Counted from the stretch's first letter, positions 49,762-59,579 are shown. The stretch: 64,000 bases of DNA from Clostridiales bacterium (GCA_012839345.1 DUNN01000033.1:62001-126000), one strand, 5' to 3'. The notes: generated by a model not told the origin, from the sequence alone. Translations and numbers: made by a program.

Positions 49762-51078
49762 ATGCAGTGGCTGGAATTGCATAATGTGGAATACGGGGAA
49801 TGCGTCGTGCTGGGCGGCGCCCACCATGATATTTTAATGGTGGACTGCGGTAGCAGCAACCAGAAAATCCGCGAGGGGGATGTGGACTTTTCCGCATACG
49901 TTGATCCTTCCATTCTGCGGCGCTACGCGGGGTGTACTACGCGCAGCTTTCTGCTGACCCATTATCACCGCGACCATCTCTGCGGGCTGCGCCGGATTCT
50001 GGAGGCAAAGCCGGACTACTTCGGGCGTATTTTCTTCCCCGCTTCCCCCTGTGACAGCCGGGGTAAGCCGCTGCTTCTGGAATTTGCGCTGTTTGTTTAC
50101 GCTTTTTTAAGCCGCCAGACCGATTATTCGCAGGTGAACATCAGCGCGCTGAAAATTTTTGAACGCACGGCAAAGCTCACCGGGGCCAATCGCATCTACG
50201 CGCTGAAACAGGGCGACAGCTTCTTGTTTGACGGCGTTACCTACGACGTCCTTTGGCCCGCGCGAGAGAATTTTCCATTTACCGATCTGTTCGCGAGCGC
50301 GGTGGAGGACATGAACATTTGTCTCAGCTCGCCATTTCTTCCACAGTGTGCAAGGGACTTTATGCGGCTGAAGGAGGAATTCTGTGCGGCTTACCTGGCA
50401 TGCTGCATGACTGCACCGGTTCGGCAGGAGGCGATTGACCGCGTTTCTGCCATATTAAATAGGATTGATGAGTTGATTCCTCAGCTGCAGCTGCTACCTC
50501 CTGCGCCGGATATCGCGGAAATCCTCAGCAGACCATCGACGCGTACGGCTTACTCGGATGAACTGAACGCGGCAAGCGTGATTTTCCAGAATCGGCGTAC
50601 GCAGGAAGCCAGTCTGGACGATATTTTAATGACAGGGGACGCGACCCCGGAAAGCATGGACGCGGTGGCCGACTTTCTGTACGATTCCTATTACATTATA
50701 AAGGCGCCGCATCACGGCACGGCGAGCGCTTGGAGCCATCTGCTGAACGAAATCAGTGCGTCCCATATTCTCATCAGCAACGGTGACTACCAGCAGGGCG
50801 GCAGCATTGCCGCCGAATACGTCGATCTTCCCGCTATTAAGCACTGCACCAACTGCGCCGCCTGTTCGTGGTACCAAAGCAGCGGGTGTTCTTGCAACCG
50901 TGTGGCCTGCTGCTATGACCTTCCGGATCGCCCGGGGTTAACCATTAAATGTCCGTATTGCCAAACACACCGGGATTCGTCGGCACGCGGGCAGGCACCC
51001 TGCCGAATCTGTGTGGTGTCCTCCGGCGGAGAACGCGCCTGCCTGTGTGATGACAAGCCGGCGGCGAATAATTTTTAA
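49762..51078 (+). CDS. Metallo-beta-lactamase-fold hydrolase with Cys-rich C-terminal tail
   Basis: HxHxDH-like motif LLTHYHRDHLCGL, later MTGD and KAPHHGT motifs (ComEC-type MBL); 13 Cys in the last 80 aa. Confidence 0.82.
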   Translation: MQWLELHNVEYGECVVLGGAHHDILMVDCGSSNQKIREGDVDFSAYVDPSILRRYAGCTTRSFLLTHYHRDHLCGLRRILEAKPDYFGRIFFPASPCDSRGKPLLLEFALFVYAFLSRQTDYSQVNISALKIFERTAKLTGANRIYALKQGDSFLFDGVTYDVLWPARENFPFTDLFASAVEDMNICLSSPFLPQCARDFMRLKEEFCAAYLACCMTAPVRQEAIDRVSAILNRIDELIPQLQLLPPAPDIAEILSRPSTRTAYSDELNAASVIFQNRRTQEASLDDILMTGDATPESMDAVADFLYDSYYIIKAPHHGTASAWSHLLNEISASHILISNGDYQQGGSIAAEYVDLPAIKHCTNCAACSWYQSSGCSCNRVACCYDLPDRPGLTIKCPYCQTHRDSSARGQAPCRICVVSSGGERACLCDDKPAANNF

Positions 51079-51345
51079 ATCGATCAGGGAAATTGAAGAT
51101 TCAGCGGAATAAACAAAAATGTGGATTGTTTGTTGACGGATTCATTGACGCGACTAAATAATAGACAAGAAAAAGAAGAATAATTTGACGAAAAATCGAA
51201 ATGTTCACAATGATTTCATATTTCCTTCACAGTATTTTCATCCGTTCTTCCTTGCATGGCATCATGTGTGCTAAAATGTGGAAAAATAATTGGAAAACGG
51301 CGAGATTACAGGTAATTTTTATAGAAAATAATCTCCATTATCTAC

Positions 51346-51374
51346 TTGACAATGATTGCCAAATATCTTATAAT
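51346..51374 (+). promoter_or_regulatory. Perfect-consensus SigA promoter of the S-layer-like gene
   Basis: TTGACA (51346-51351) - 17 nt - TATAAT (51369-51374). Confidence 0.9.
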
Positions 51375-51557
51375 CCAATTAAACATATGGGCGGTACAGG
51401 TGACTGCGGCATTGCTGGCGCTCTTTGTGCAAGGCAGTTGTCACTTGTATCATGCGAGTCAGGGGAGAATTTTTAACACCCATGGCGAACACATGTATGT
51501 TAACTTCTCATAGCACACGCAAATGCAAAACGAACTATTTTAAGGAGGACAAAAAGG

Positions 51558-54326
51558 ATGAAAAAAATCACAGGAAAAGTTGTTTCTCTTGTGCTTGCGC
51601 TCGCACTTGTAGTAACAAGCTTTTCAGGCATCTCTGCTTTTGCTTACAGCAAAACAGTAGAAGGCAGAGTCGACCTCACCGAAGATGAGATTTATCTTGT
51701 CAACGGTGGAGAAACTAAGGAACAAAGGCAGTATAAAGTCGACTTACTTAATGGTAAGGAACTGACTGCCTTGGATCGTACTCAGTCTGCATCCGATGTT
51801 GAGGTTTCCTCAATTTCTCATGCTTCTGGTGACTCTCTCGTTAGATGGGACATTGATGACACCAATGTTACCTTTACCCTGAGAGATTCTAAAAAGTCTG
51901 GTAAAGAAGTTCTTTCCGTTCTTGTGAAAGGAAGCTACACAGACGACGATGACAACAAAATTACTGTTAAGGTAAAGAAAGAGTATACGATTCATGTACT
52001 CGCTGCCGACAAGTTTGTAATCGGTAAAAAAGATTCCGGTTATAAAAACCCGGGCGATGAAATCGATGAGTTGGATTCTTTTGCCCAGACCGCTGGCAGC
52101 AAACAAGAGGCCCGCATCTATCAGCCGAAGGCTGGAGATGATGCCAGAGCAACTTATGAAATAAAGAAAAATTTGGTCCTGTCTGATAAAAATAAAGATG
52201 CTCTGAAAGGCCATATCTTTGTTGATATCAGCAACGACACAAACATTCACGCTACCGTAGATAATGATAGCGGCGTGATTACAATGTTTGCGGGTAGACA
52301 GCCTAACGATGATTTTACTAAATTTGGTGACGACGCATCTACAGGTAATGTAACAATTACTGCTACAAGCTATGATGCAAATGGCAAGAAAGATGATGAT
52401 ACCAAGACTACTTTTAAAGGCAAGATTGAAAAGAAAGTAGATGTCGCTACACTCGTAGAATCTATGGGTACTACGAAAGATTCTTTCGTAATCGAAAAGG
52501 CAGATAAGGGCGGCTCTACTGTTTTGGAAGGTATCAAAAATAAGCATCTTGCAAATGCAGATGAAGCTGCTAAAGATGTTGTTGTGACCAATGCAGAAGT
52601 TGTTTTCCCTGATGGCACAAAGTCTGTTTCTGTAGGTGAAAAATCCAATCTCCAGAAGATTTCCGGTACAGTCGGTGCTCTGTCTGTTGGTGATGCATCG
52701 GTCAATACGATTGATGTAAAGGGTTCTGTTTCTATTACCGGTGATAAGGCGTCTATTGGCGACATTACGGCTGAAACAGTAACGGTCAATGGAACAACCT
52801 ATGCTGGTGTTTCTGTTGAAGACGGTAAGACCGGGAACATCACGGTTAAGGATTCTAACCTGAATATTGCTGGTGGTACTATTGGCAATGTTGAGATGAA
52901 GGATAACGCAACTACGGTTACAATTGAACCTTCTGATGATGAAACTGCAATCACAGTTGGCGACATTAAGACCAAGAGAGGTTTGACGATTTCTTCTGTT
53001 GATAGCGCCAAGGTTTCCGTTGGTAATATTACGGTGACTGGTGATTCTGATGTTACATTAGTTGGTAACAAGGTTACTTTGAAGTCTGTTGATTTTGACT
53101 ATTATGTTGGCAGACTTGCCCTCGGCGATACTGATGAGTTCGTTGGCACGGTGCCGTCTTTGAAGAATGCAATTAACACAACTATTGATGCTCAGGAAGA
53201 AGACACTGACGCAGTTATTAATGGAAATGTTAATGTAGATGCAATTTCTGTTGATGATGATGCTGCTCTTAAGTTTACTGATAAGGTAGACGTTAACACA
53301 ATTGACGGCGACGGCACTTTGGCAGTTGCTGCTGGCAAACTCTATGTTGATGGCTCTGCTTCCGGTGTTACCCTGAAATTGACAGATGCAAATCTTGCCA
53401 ATGGCATGGTTGCTTACACTGCTAAAACTGATGCTCTTGATGTAGACGACATGAACAACTTTGGCTTCACTGTTGCGAAGTCTACCGGCAACTCCATTGA
53501 TACCTTTAAGATTAATGGCTTGACCTTTGCTGGCGTACAGGTCAACAAGACATCCGCCAGAATTGCAAAAGACTATAGCGAAACCTTTACCGCAACTGCG
53601 TATCCGACCGGAACCACCATTCCGACCGATGCGAAGATTGCTTGGGAACTGGATGGCAATGATGATGTGTTCCAGGTAACTGCTACAGGCAATACTGCAA
53701 CAGTTAAGGTTCTTAGGATTGATTCCGATTTTGCTTCTGAAAATGAAGCTACTTTGACAGCGAAACTGGTTGACGAAGATGGCGATGAGATCGATGATTA
53801 TGCTTCTGCTGAAATCGCTCTGACCGCTATCGCAGTTCCGGATGCTAAGTCCGACACAACCACAAACTTCACGGTTGCTCAGGGTGCTAGCTACACCATG
53901 AAGGTTACTTCTGCTACAGCGCCGTCTGTAACACTTGGCACCGCTGGTGTGTTTGCTGTAACAACCACCAAGAACGGCAACGATTACTTCTACAAGTTCG
54001 TTCCGACAGGTAAGGTTGGCGCTGCTACCGGCGTATACCTCAACGGCACAAAACTCCTTGTTGCTTCCGTTGGCGCTCCTGCTTTCAAGAGCGACACCAC
54101 TGTTGCAATTAAGGTTGCTGCTGGCAAGTCTTACACCTACAAGATCACCGCTTCCGCAGCTCCGAGCTTCGGTTTCGGTACTGGCAACGTTTTCAGCGTT
54201 ACCAAGATCAGCAAGGTTGGCAATGACTACTTCTTCACAGTTGCTCCGGTTGCTAACGCAAAATCCGGCGCTGCTACTGGCGTATACGTCAATGGCGTGA
54301 AGGTTAATGTTGCTACAGTTGCGTAA
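51558..54326 (+). CDS. Large exported S-layer-like protein with two C-terminal tandem repeats
   Basis: Signal peptide MKKITGKVVSLVLALALVVTSFSGISAFAYS, acidic Thr/Val/Asp-rich body, strong promoter, SD taaggagg, terminator. Confidence 0.75.
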   Translation: MKKITGKVVSLVLALALVVTSFSGISAFAYSKTVEGRVDLTEDEIYLVNGGETKEQRQYKVDLLNGKELTALDRTQSASDVEVSSISHASGDSLVRWDIDDTNVTFTLRDSKKSGKEVLSVLVKGSYTDDDDNKITVKVKKEYTIHVLAADKFVIGKKDSGYKNPGDEIDELDSFAQTAGSKQEARIYQPKAGDDARATYEIKKNLVLSDKNKDALKGHIFVDISNDTNIHATVDNDSGVITMFAGRQPNDDFTKFGDDASTGNVTITATSYDANGKKDDDTKTTFKGKIEKKVDVATLVESMGTTKDSFVIEKADKGGSTVLEGIKNKHLANADEAAKDVVVTNAEVVFPDGTKSVSVGEKSNLQKISGTVGALSVGDASVNTIDVKGSVSITGDKASIGDITAETVTVNGTTYAGVSVEDGKTGNITVKDSNLNIAGGTIGNVEMKDNATTVTIEPSDDETAITVGDIKTKRGLTISSVDSAKVSVGNITVTGDSDVTLVGNKVTLKSVDFDYYVGRLALGDTDEFVGTVPSLKNAINTTIDAQEEDTDAVINGNVNVDAISVDDDAALKFTDKVDVNTIDGDGTLAVAAGKLYVDGSASGVTLKLTDANLANGMVAYTAKTDALDVDDMNNFGFTVAKSTGNSIDTFKINGLTFAGVQVNKTSARIAKDYSETFTATAYPTGTTIPTDAKIAWELDGNDDVFQVTATGNTATVKVLRIDSDFASENEATLTAKLVDEDGDEIDDYASAEIALTAIAVPDAKSDTTTNFTVAQGASYTMKVTSATAPSVTLGTAGVFAVTTTKNGNDYFYKFVPTGKVGAATGVYLNGTKLLVASVGAPAFKSDTTVAIKVAAGKSYTYKITASAAPSFGFGTGNVFSVTKISKVGNDYFFTVAPVANAKSGAATGVYVNGVKVNVATVA
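53850..54323 (+). repeat. Two tandem ~80-aa protein repeats
   Basis: SDTTTNFTVAQGASYTMKVTSATAPSVTLGTAGVFAVT...GAATGVYLNGTKLLVASV versus SDTTVAIKVAAGKSYTYKITASAAPSFGFGTGNVFSVT...GAATGVYVNGVKVNVATV. Confidence 0.9.
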
Positions 54327-54459
54327 GCAATTTGGCACAAGGTTTCTTCCTAATTTGATTACTACTATCTCAACAAAATAAGTGTAGTTGTATTTGCGTA
54401 GCAGCGGTTTGGGCTTTTGCCCAGCCGCTGCTTTGTGCCCCAAAAGCTAACAGCCTAAA

Positions 54460-54518
54460 ACAGTGAAATCCACTCGGTTTGCCGCAAATCGGGTGGATTT
54501 CGCTGTTTTTTGTTTTAG
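54460..54518 (+). terminator. Rho-independent terminator after the S-layer-like gene
   Basis: aaaacagtgaaatccactcg...cgggtggatttcgctgttttttgtttt; a further hairpin gcagcgg...ccgctgc lies at ~54401-54431. Confidence 0.85.
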
Positions 54519-54615
54519 TTAATTCATGGAATTACCTTGAAAATAGAAATGCATTCCGTTACAATGAATAAAAATAGTGCATACTTGAAATATATCGTGT
54601 TTTACAGAAAGGAAC

Positions 54616-56013
54616 ATGGCCATGATCTTTAGCAGCCTGCTCTTTTTGTTTGTCTTTCTTCCTTTGGTTCTGGTTGCTTACTATGTTGTGCCGCGTAAAT
54701 GGAAAAACCTGTGCCTATTTCTATTTAGTCTGGTGTTTTACGCGTGGGGCGAACCGGTTTCTATCTTCATTATGCTGTTTACCACGCTTTTCGATTATTT
54801 TGTCGGCGTTTTACTCGACCATTTTCGCGACAATCGGACCGCAGCACGATGGATTTTGGTCATGAGTATTTGTGTGAATGTTGGCCTTCTCGGGTACTTT
54901 AAATATTCCGACTTGTTAGTACAAACTTTCAACGGTATAACCGGATTGTCCGTACTGCCTCCGCAGGTAGTACTGCCGATCGGTATTTCCTTTTATACTT
55001 TTGAAGCGCTTTCCTACGCGGTAGATGTTTACCGTGGCCAGGCCCCAATACAACGTAATGTGATTGATTTTGGTACTTACATTTCCTTTTTCCCTCATCT
55101 TGTTGCTGGACCGATTATCAAATATGAATTTATGGCCGACCAGCTGCATAATCGGGAGGAAACGCTGGAAAAGTTTACAGCCGGTTCCAAACGATTTATG
55201 GTTGGACTGTTCAAGAAAGTGTTAATTGCCAACAATCTGGCGCAACTGGCGGATAAGATACAGTACCTTGGGGATCCTTCCACGCTTTCTGCATGGCTGG
55301 GTGCACTGGCTTTTACGTTCCAGATTTATTTCGATTTTTCCGGATATTCCGATATGGCAATCGGTTTGGGGCAGATGTTCGGCTTTACGCTTCCGGAAAA
55401 TTTCAACTATCCTTACATCTCGCAGAGCGTGTCGGAATTCTGGCGGCGCTGGCACATTACACTGGGTTCATGGTTCCGGGAATATGTTTATATTCCTTTA
55501 GGTGGGAATCGCTGTTCGGTGTTGAAAAATGTCAGAAACCTAGCCGTTGTTTGGGTGCTGACCGGGATCTGGCATGGCGCAAGTTGGAATTTTGCCCTGT
55601 GGGGCGCGTATTACGGCCTTCTGATTATATGCGAGAAGCTTTTCTTAAAAAAACTACTGGACAGAGTTCCTGCGTTTGTTCGGTGGCTGTATGCGTTTCT
55701 AGCTGCCGTTACCGGATGGGTGCTGTTTTCCTATACCGACATACAAAAGGCGTTTGGCGTGCTTGGGGCAATGTTCGGCTTTGCATGCGGTGTGGACAGC
55801 CTTGGAAGGTATTCACTGATTACTTACCTGCCTTTGTTTATCGTGGCTGCGCTCTGCAGTACGCCGGTTGTAGGACGCTTGACCGAAAGGCTGAGAAAGA
55901 GCGGAGTAGCCGGTCGGGTGATATGGTGCGCCGGTTTTATAGCCCTATTTGTCCTTTCGCTGTCCAGTCTGGTGAACAATTCGTATAATCCGTTCCTTTA
56001 CTTCCGTTTTTAA
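54616..56013 (+). CDS. MBOAT family O-acyltransferase (AlgI-like)
   Basis: MIFSSLLFLFVFLPLVLVAYYVVP...LPIGISFYTFEALSYAVDVYRG...SVSEFWRRWHITLGSWFREYVYIPLGGNR...LTGIWHGASWNFALWG. Confidence 0.95.
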   Translation: MAMIFSSLLFLFVFLPLVLVAYYVVPRKWKNLCLFLFSLVFYAWGEPVSIFIMLFTTLFDYFVGVLLDHFRDNRTAARWILVMSICVNVGLLGYFKYSDLLVQTFNGITGLSVLPPQVVLPIGISFYTFEALSYAVDVYRGQAPIQRNVIDFGTYISFFPHLVAGPIIKYEFMADQLHNREETLEKFTAGSKRFMVGLFKKVLIANNLAQLADKIQYLGDPSTLSAWLGALAFTFQIYFDFSGYSDMAIGLGQMFGFTLPENFNYPYISQSVSEFWRRWHITLGSWFREYVYIPLGGNRCSVLKNVRNLAVVWVLTGIWHGASWNFALWGAYYGLLIICEKLFLKKLLDRVPAFVRWLYAFLAAVTGWVLFSYTDIQKAFGVLGAMFGFACGVDSLGRYSLITYLPLFIVAALCSTPVVGRLTERLRKSGVAGRVIWCAGFIALFVLSLSSLVNNSYNPFLYFRF

Positions 56014-56028
56014 AGGATAGGTGAGAGC

Positions 56029-57222
56029 ATGAAATTATTTGAAAAAGGAAAGAATGAGAGCAGAAAATGTGAACCTGGTTCCTTGGCGATTACCGTGTTC
56101 TTGTTTCTGACGATTCTTGTAGGAATTCTGTATTTGGCTCTTGCCCCAAAACAGACCTTTTCAGAAGATGAAAATCGCGTGTTGGAATCTTTTCCGACCG
56201 TAACGCTGGAATCAGTGCGCGACGGCAGCTTTATGGATTCCGTGGAAGCCTTTGTGGGCGATCATTTTATGCTGCGTAAATTCTTTGTTTCTTTAAATAC
56301 GCGGGCGCAGCTGTGGACCGGCAGGCGGGATTTGGCGTCGGATTACAGCAAAGTACCTGCTGAAGGCGGGATCTATTATGGAAAAGACGGGCATCTGTAT
56401 GAGGTTTTGCTGCCAAACCGGACAGATGTATTTCAGCGTAACGTTTCCGGCTTTAAAATTTTTGCCGAAAAAGCGCAGATACCGTTTTATGTGCTTCCGG
56501 TGCCGTCCGGCTCGCAGGAGCAGCCGGATAAGCTGCCCTACTCCGCGCCGAACCATGACCAGAGGGAAGAATTAAACGCGCTGCAAACAACGCTGGGGCA
56601 ATCTGCGAAGGTAATTGACGTATTTGAAGCGTTGAGCGACAAAGACGGTCAGGATTATTACTATAAAACGGACCATCACTGGAACTCGTATGGGGCCTAT
56701 CAGGGCTATCGTGCCCTGATTACCGAAATGGGTTATTCTCCGGCTGAACAGGAGGACTTCGATTTCCAGAAAGCCTCTGACTCCTTTTACGGTACGCTTT
56801 ACTCAAAAGCAATTTTATCCAACCAGCAGCCGGATACGGTGTATCTGCCTGTATATAAGAAAGCTGAGAAGCTGAGCCAGGCCACCGGGAATTTGGTGCA
56901 AGATTCGATTTACTGGAAAGAATATCTGGAGAAAAAGGATAAGTACTCCGTTTTTCTCGGAGGAAACCACAGCGTGGATATCGTGAAAAATGAAGTTCAG
57001 ACAAATGGGAAAAAGCTATTGATCTTGAAAGACTCCTATGCAAACAGTATGGTACCATTTTTAGCCACAAATTTCTCGGAAATTCATATAATCGACTTAA
57101 GATATTACAATAAGGATATTTATTCCTATATACGACAAAATGGAATTACCGAAACAGCCGCGATCTATAGTATTAAGCAGCTTTGTGACGTTTTGGTTGG
57201 CAACCGGCTTCTCCAGCGCTGA
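56029..57222 (+). CDS. DHHW family protein (AlgJ/AlgX-like acetylation partner)
   Basis: TDHHWNSYGAYQGYRALI and ILKDSYANSMVPFLATNFSEIHIIDLRYY. Confidence 0.9.
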   Translation: MKLFEKGKNESRKCEPGSLAITVFLFLTILVGILYLALAPKQTFSEDENRVLESFPTVTLESVRDGSFMDSVEAFVGDHFMLRKFFVSLNTRAQLWTGRRDLASDYSKVPAEGGIYYGKDGHLYEVLLPNRTDVFQRNVSGFKIFAEKAQIPFYVLPVPSGSQEQPDKLPYSAPNHDQREELNALQTTLGQSAKVIDVFEALSDKDGQDYYYKTDHHWNSYGAYQGYRALITEMGYSPAEQEDFDFQKASDSFYGTLYSKAILSNQQPDTVYLPVYKKAEKLSQATGNLVQDSIYWKEYLEKKDKYSVFLGGNHSVDIVKNEVQTNGKKLLILKDSYANSMVPFLATNFSEIHIIDLRYYNKDIYSYIRQNGITETAAIYSIKQLCDVLVGNRLLQR

Positions 57223-57496
57223 ACCGCTCATTTATATGCAGAATCGAGCGAAATCCGGCCTTATGAAGGGCGGAAATCTATGTGGCATTTTTTTGAATAT
57301 CGGACCCCAAAAATGCAACACTCGATTTCAAATTATTCTTAGGCATTTTTATTACAAAATATTTACCTTTTCAGATTCGGAGGCATTCTGAAAGCGCAAA
57401 CTCAAAAACCGCATGAAATCTGGAAAAAACACTGATTTAAACCAATAAATGATTCATTGATTTAGTGAATTAACAAAAATAAATTTCTTGTATATC

Positions 57497-57525
57497 TTGA
57501 AAAATGCATAAATTATTGCTATAAT
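57497..57525 (+). promoter_or_regulatory. SigA-type promoter of the opp operon
   Basis: TTGAAA - 17 nt - TATAAT; ~280 nt upstream of oppA. Confidence 0.65.
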
Positions 57526-57813
57526 ATTTCAAAGTATAAGGATGGTGTAGGACACGCTCGACGATGAGTGTGTCCTACAGTACATTTTAAAGGAATACTT
57601 CATCTATTTACTGGTTGAAAGTATAAAAGCGGCAAACTGCATTCCAAACAAGAATGAACTCAATCGTTATCCTTTTAAATGTTTGCACACAGAGGTATCT
57701 TGGAAAAGCAAAGTCGCTTTCAAAAGGCTTTGACTTGCATAGTACGGTTTTAAGGGACTGTATCGGTGCAGGGTAATTTATAAAGCAAATTCAAAAATCT
57801 TTGGAGGGATTTT

Positions 57814-59541
57814 ATGAAGAAGATCATTGCATTACTGTTGGCAGGTGCCATGATGGTTTCGACAACCGCTTGCGGCAATAACACCGCATCCTCTGCGGCA
57901 TCCGGTACGGGCAACACTGCTTCCGCAGCAAGTTCAACGGGCACTGGCGCCGTTGCCGCTGCCGATTTGGCTTCCAAAAGCAAATACGCCGGAACTCCTG
58001 ACGCAGATATGATTACAATCAACTTGGTTCAGGAGCCCCCAGAGTTGAACAGCATGCAGACAACAGATACGGCTTCCGCGAATATTCTGCGTGAAACAAT
58101 GGCCGGTCTTATGAAGTTGGATGCAAACGACAATCCGGTTCCGGATATGGCGGAAAGCTATACGGTAAGTGAAGATAAAAAGACCTACACCTTTAAGCTC
58201 CGCAAGGATGCAAAATGGTCCAACGGCGAGCCGGTAACTTCGAAGGATTTCGTTTTTGCATGGACCACCGCGATGAAGAAATCGACTGCTTCTTCCTACG
58301 CCTTTATTTTGACCGATAACATTAAAGGCGGCCAGGATTATTATGATGAAAAGATTAAAGAAGACGGCCTTGGCATTAAGGCACCGGATGACTATACCTT
58401 GGAAGTAACCTTTGTCAACCCGATTCCTTATGCTCTTCAGCTGTTCTCGTTCCAGACTTATCTGCCGGTTAACCAAAAAGCATTTGAAGCCGCCGGTGCG
58501 GATAAGTATGCGAAAGACATGGATAAGTTTGTCACCAACGGGCCTTACAAGATGGTTGAGTGGGTGCACGACGACCACATTACGCTTGAGAAAAACCCTG
58601 ATTACTGGGATAAAGACAAAGTTGGCATTCCGAAGATCAAACTGGTTATGATGAAAGATGCCAATGCTACCATGAATGCCTTCCGTGCAGGCCAGTTGGA
58701 TTTCATGACCCTGGGTGCTGACTCCCTGGCTCAGATGCAGGCACAGGGGCAACCGTATGTTACCTATGCTGACTGCAGCAACTGGTATGTACAGTACAAT
58801 ACCCAGAGAAAACCGTTTAATAATGCGAAAGTCCGCCAGGCTTTTGGTATGGCGATTGACCGTGAAAGCTTTGTAAAGAACGTTCGTAAAGATGGTTCGA
58901 TTGCAGCACAAGGCATTGTTCCTCCCGGAATTGCCGGTGCCAATGGTGAGTATGCTGAGGCCAGAGGCGATATTTCTCTGAAATATGATCCGACCAAGGC
59001 AAAACAGCTGCTCGAAGAAGGTTTGAAAGAAGTTGGCATGACGATTGACCAGCTGAAGCCGGTATTCATCAGCGATAATACAACCGCTGCTGCAAAGGAT
59101 ACCGCTTTCTTCCAGGAACAGTGGAAGACCAACCTTGGTGTTTCTGTTGAATTGAAGCCGCTTACTTTTAAGGCTCGTGTTGCAGCGATGGACAGCGGAG
59201 ACTTTGACTTTGTATATGCAGGCTGGGCTCCGGATTACAACGATGCAATGACATTCTTGGATCTGTTCACAACCAACAACGGCAGCAACTACGGTAGATA
59301 TTCCAGCAAGGAATACGATGAAACCATTGCCGCCGCAGCAAAAGAAGCCGATGTTACTAAGCGTCAGGAACTGCTGATGAAAGCAGAGAAGCTCGCTGTC
59401 CAGCAGGATGCTCCGGTTTATCCGATTTACTTCAGCGTAATTCCTTACACCACTTCCCAGAAGTTCACGGGTGCTACCCTCACTGGTTTCCAGTCATGGC
59501 CTGGAGATTACACGGATGGCGCTAAGCTGACAAAAAAATAA
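57814..59541 (+). CDS. oppA: Oligopeptide ABC transporter substrate-binding lipoprotein
   Basis: Lipobox VSTTAC; NLVQEPPELNSMQTTDTASANILRETMAGLMKLDANDNPVPDMAESY. Confidence 0.93.
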   Translation: MKKIIALLLAGAMMVSTTACGNNTASSAASGTGNTASAASSTGTGAVAAADLASKSKYAGTPDADMITINLVQEPPELNSMQTTDTASANILRETMAGLMKLDANDNPVPDMAESYTVSEDKKTYTFKLRKDAKWSNGEPVTSKDFVFAWTTAMKKSTASSYAFILTDNIKGGQDYYDEKIKEDGLGIKAPDDYTLEVTFVNPIPYALQLFSFQTYLPVNQKAFEAAGADKYAKDMDKFVTNGPYKMVEWVHDDHITLEKNPDYWDKDKVGIPKIKLVMMKDANATMNAFRAGQLDFMTLGADSLAQMQAQGQPYVTYADCSNWYVQYNTQRKPFNNAKVRQAFGMAIDRESFVKNVRKDGSIAAQGIVPPGIAGANGEYAEARGDISLKYDPTKAKQLLEEGLKEVGMTIDQLKPVFISDNTTAAAKDTAFFQEQWKTNLGVSVELKPLTFKARVAAMDSGDFDFVYAGWAPDYNDAMTFLDLFTTNNGSNYGRYSSKEYDETIAAAAKEADVTKRQELLMKAEKLAVQQDAPVYPIYFSVIPYTTSQKFTGATLTGFQSWPGDYTDGAKLTKK

Positions 59542-59579
59542 TCTTAGCGGACGTTGCCGCCTGAACTTTATAGGCTGAT

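Noticed and set aside
51558-54326. SLH-domain S-layer anchor
   Set aside because: C-terminal repeats lack SLH-type motifs; they form a different ~80-aa repeat.
53058-54443. 461-aa minus-strand ORF opposite the S-layer-like gene
   Set aside because: Mirror of a repetitive biased-codon gene; Ser/Cys/Asn-rich low-complexity product with no start context.
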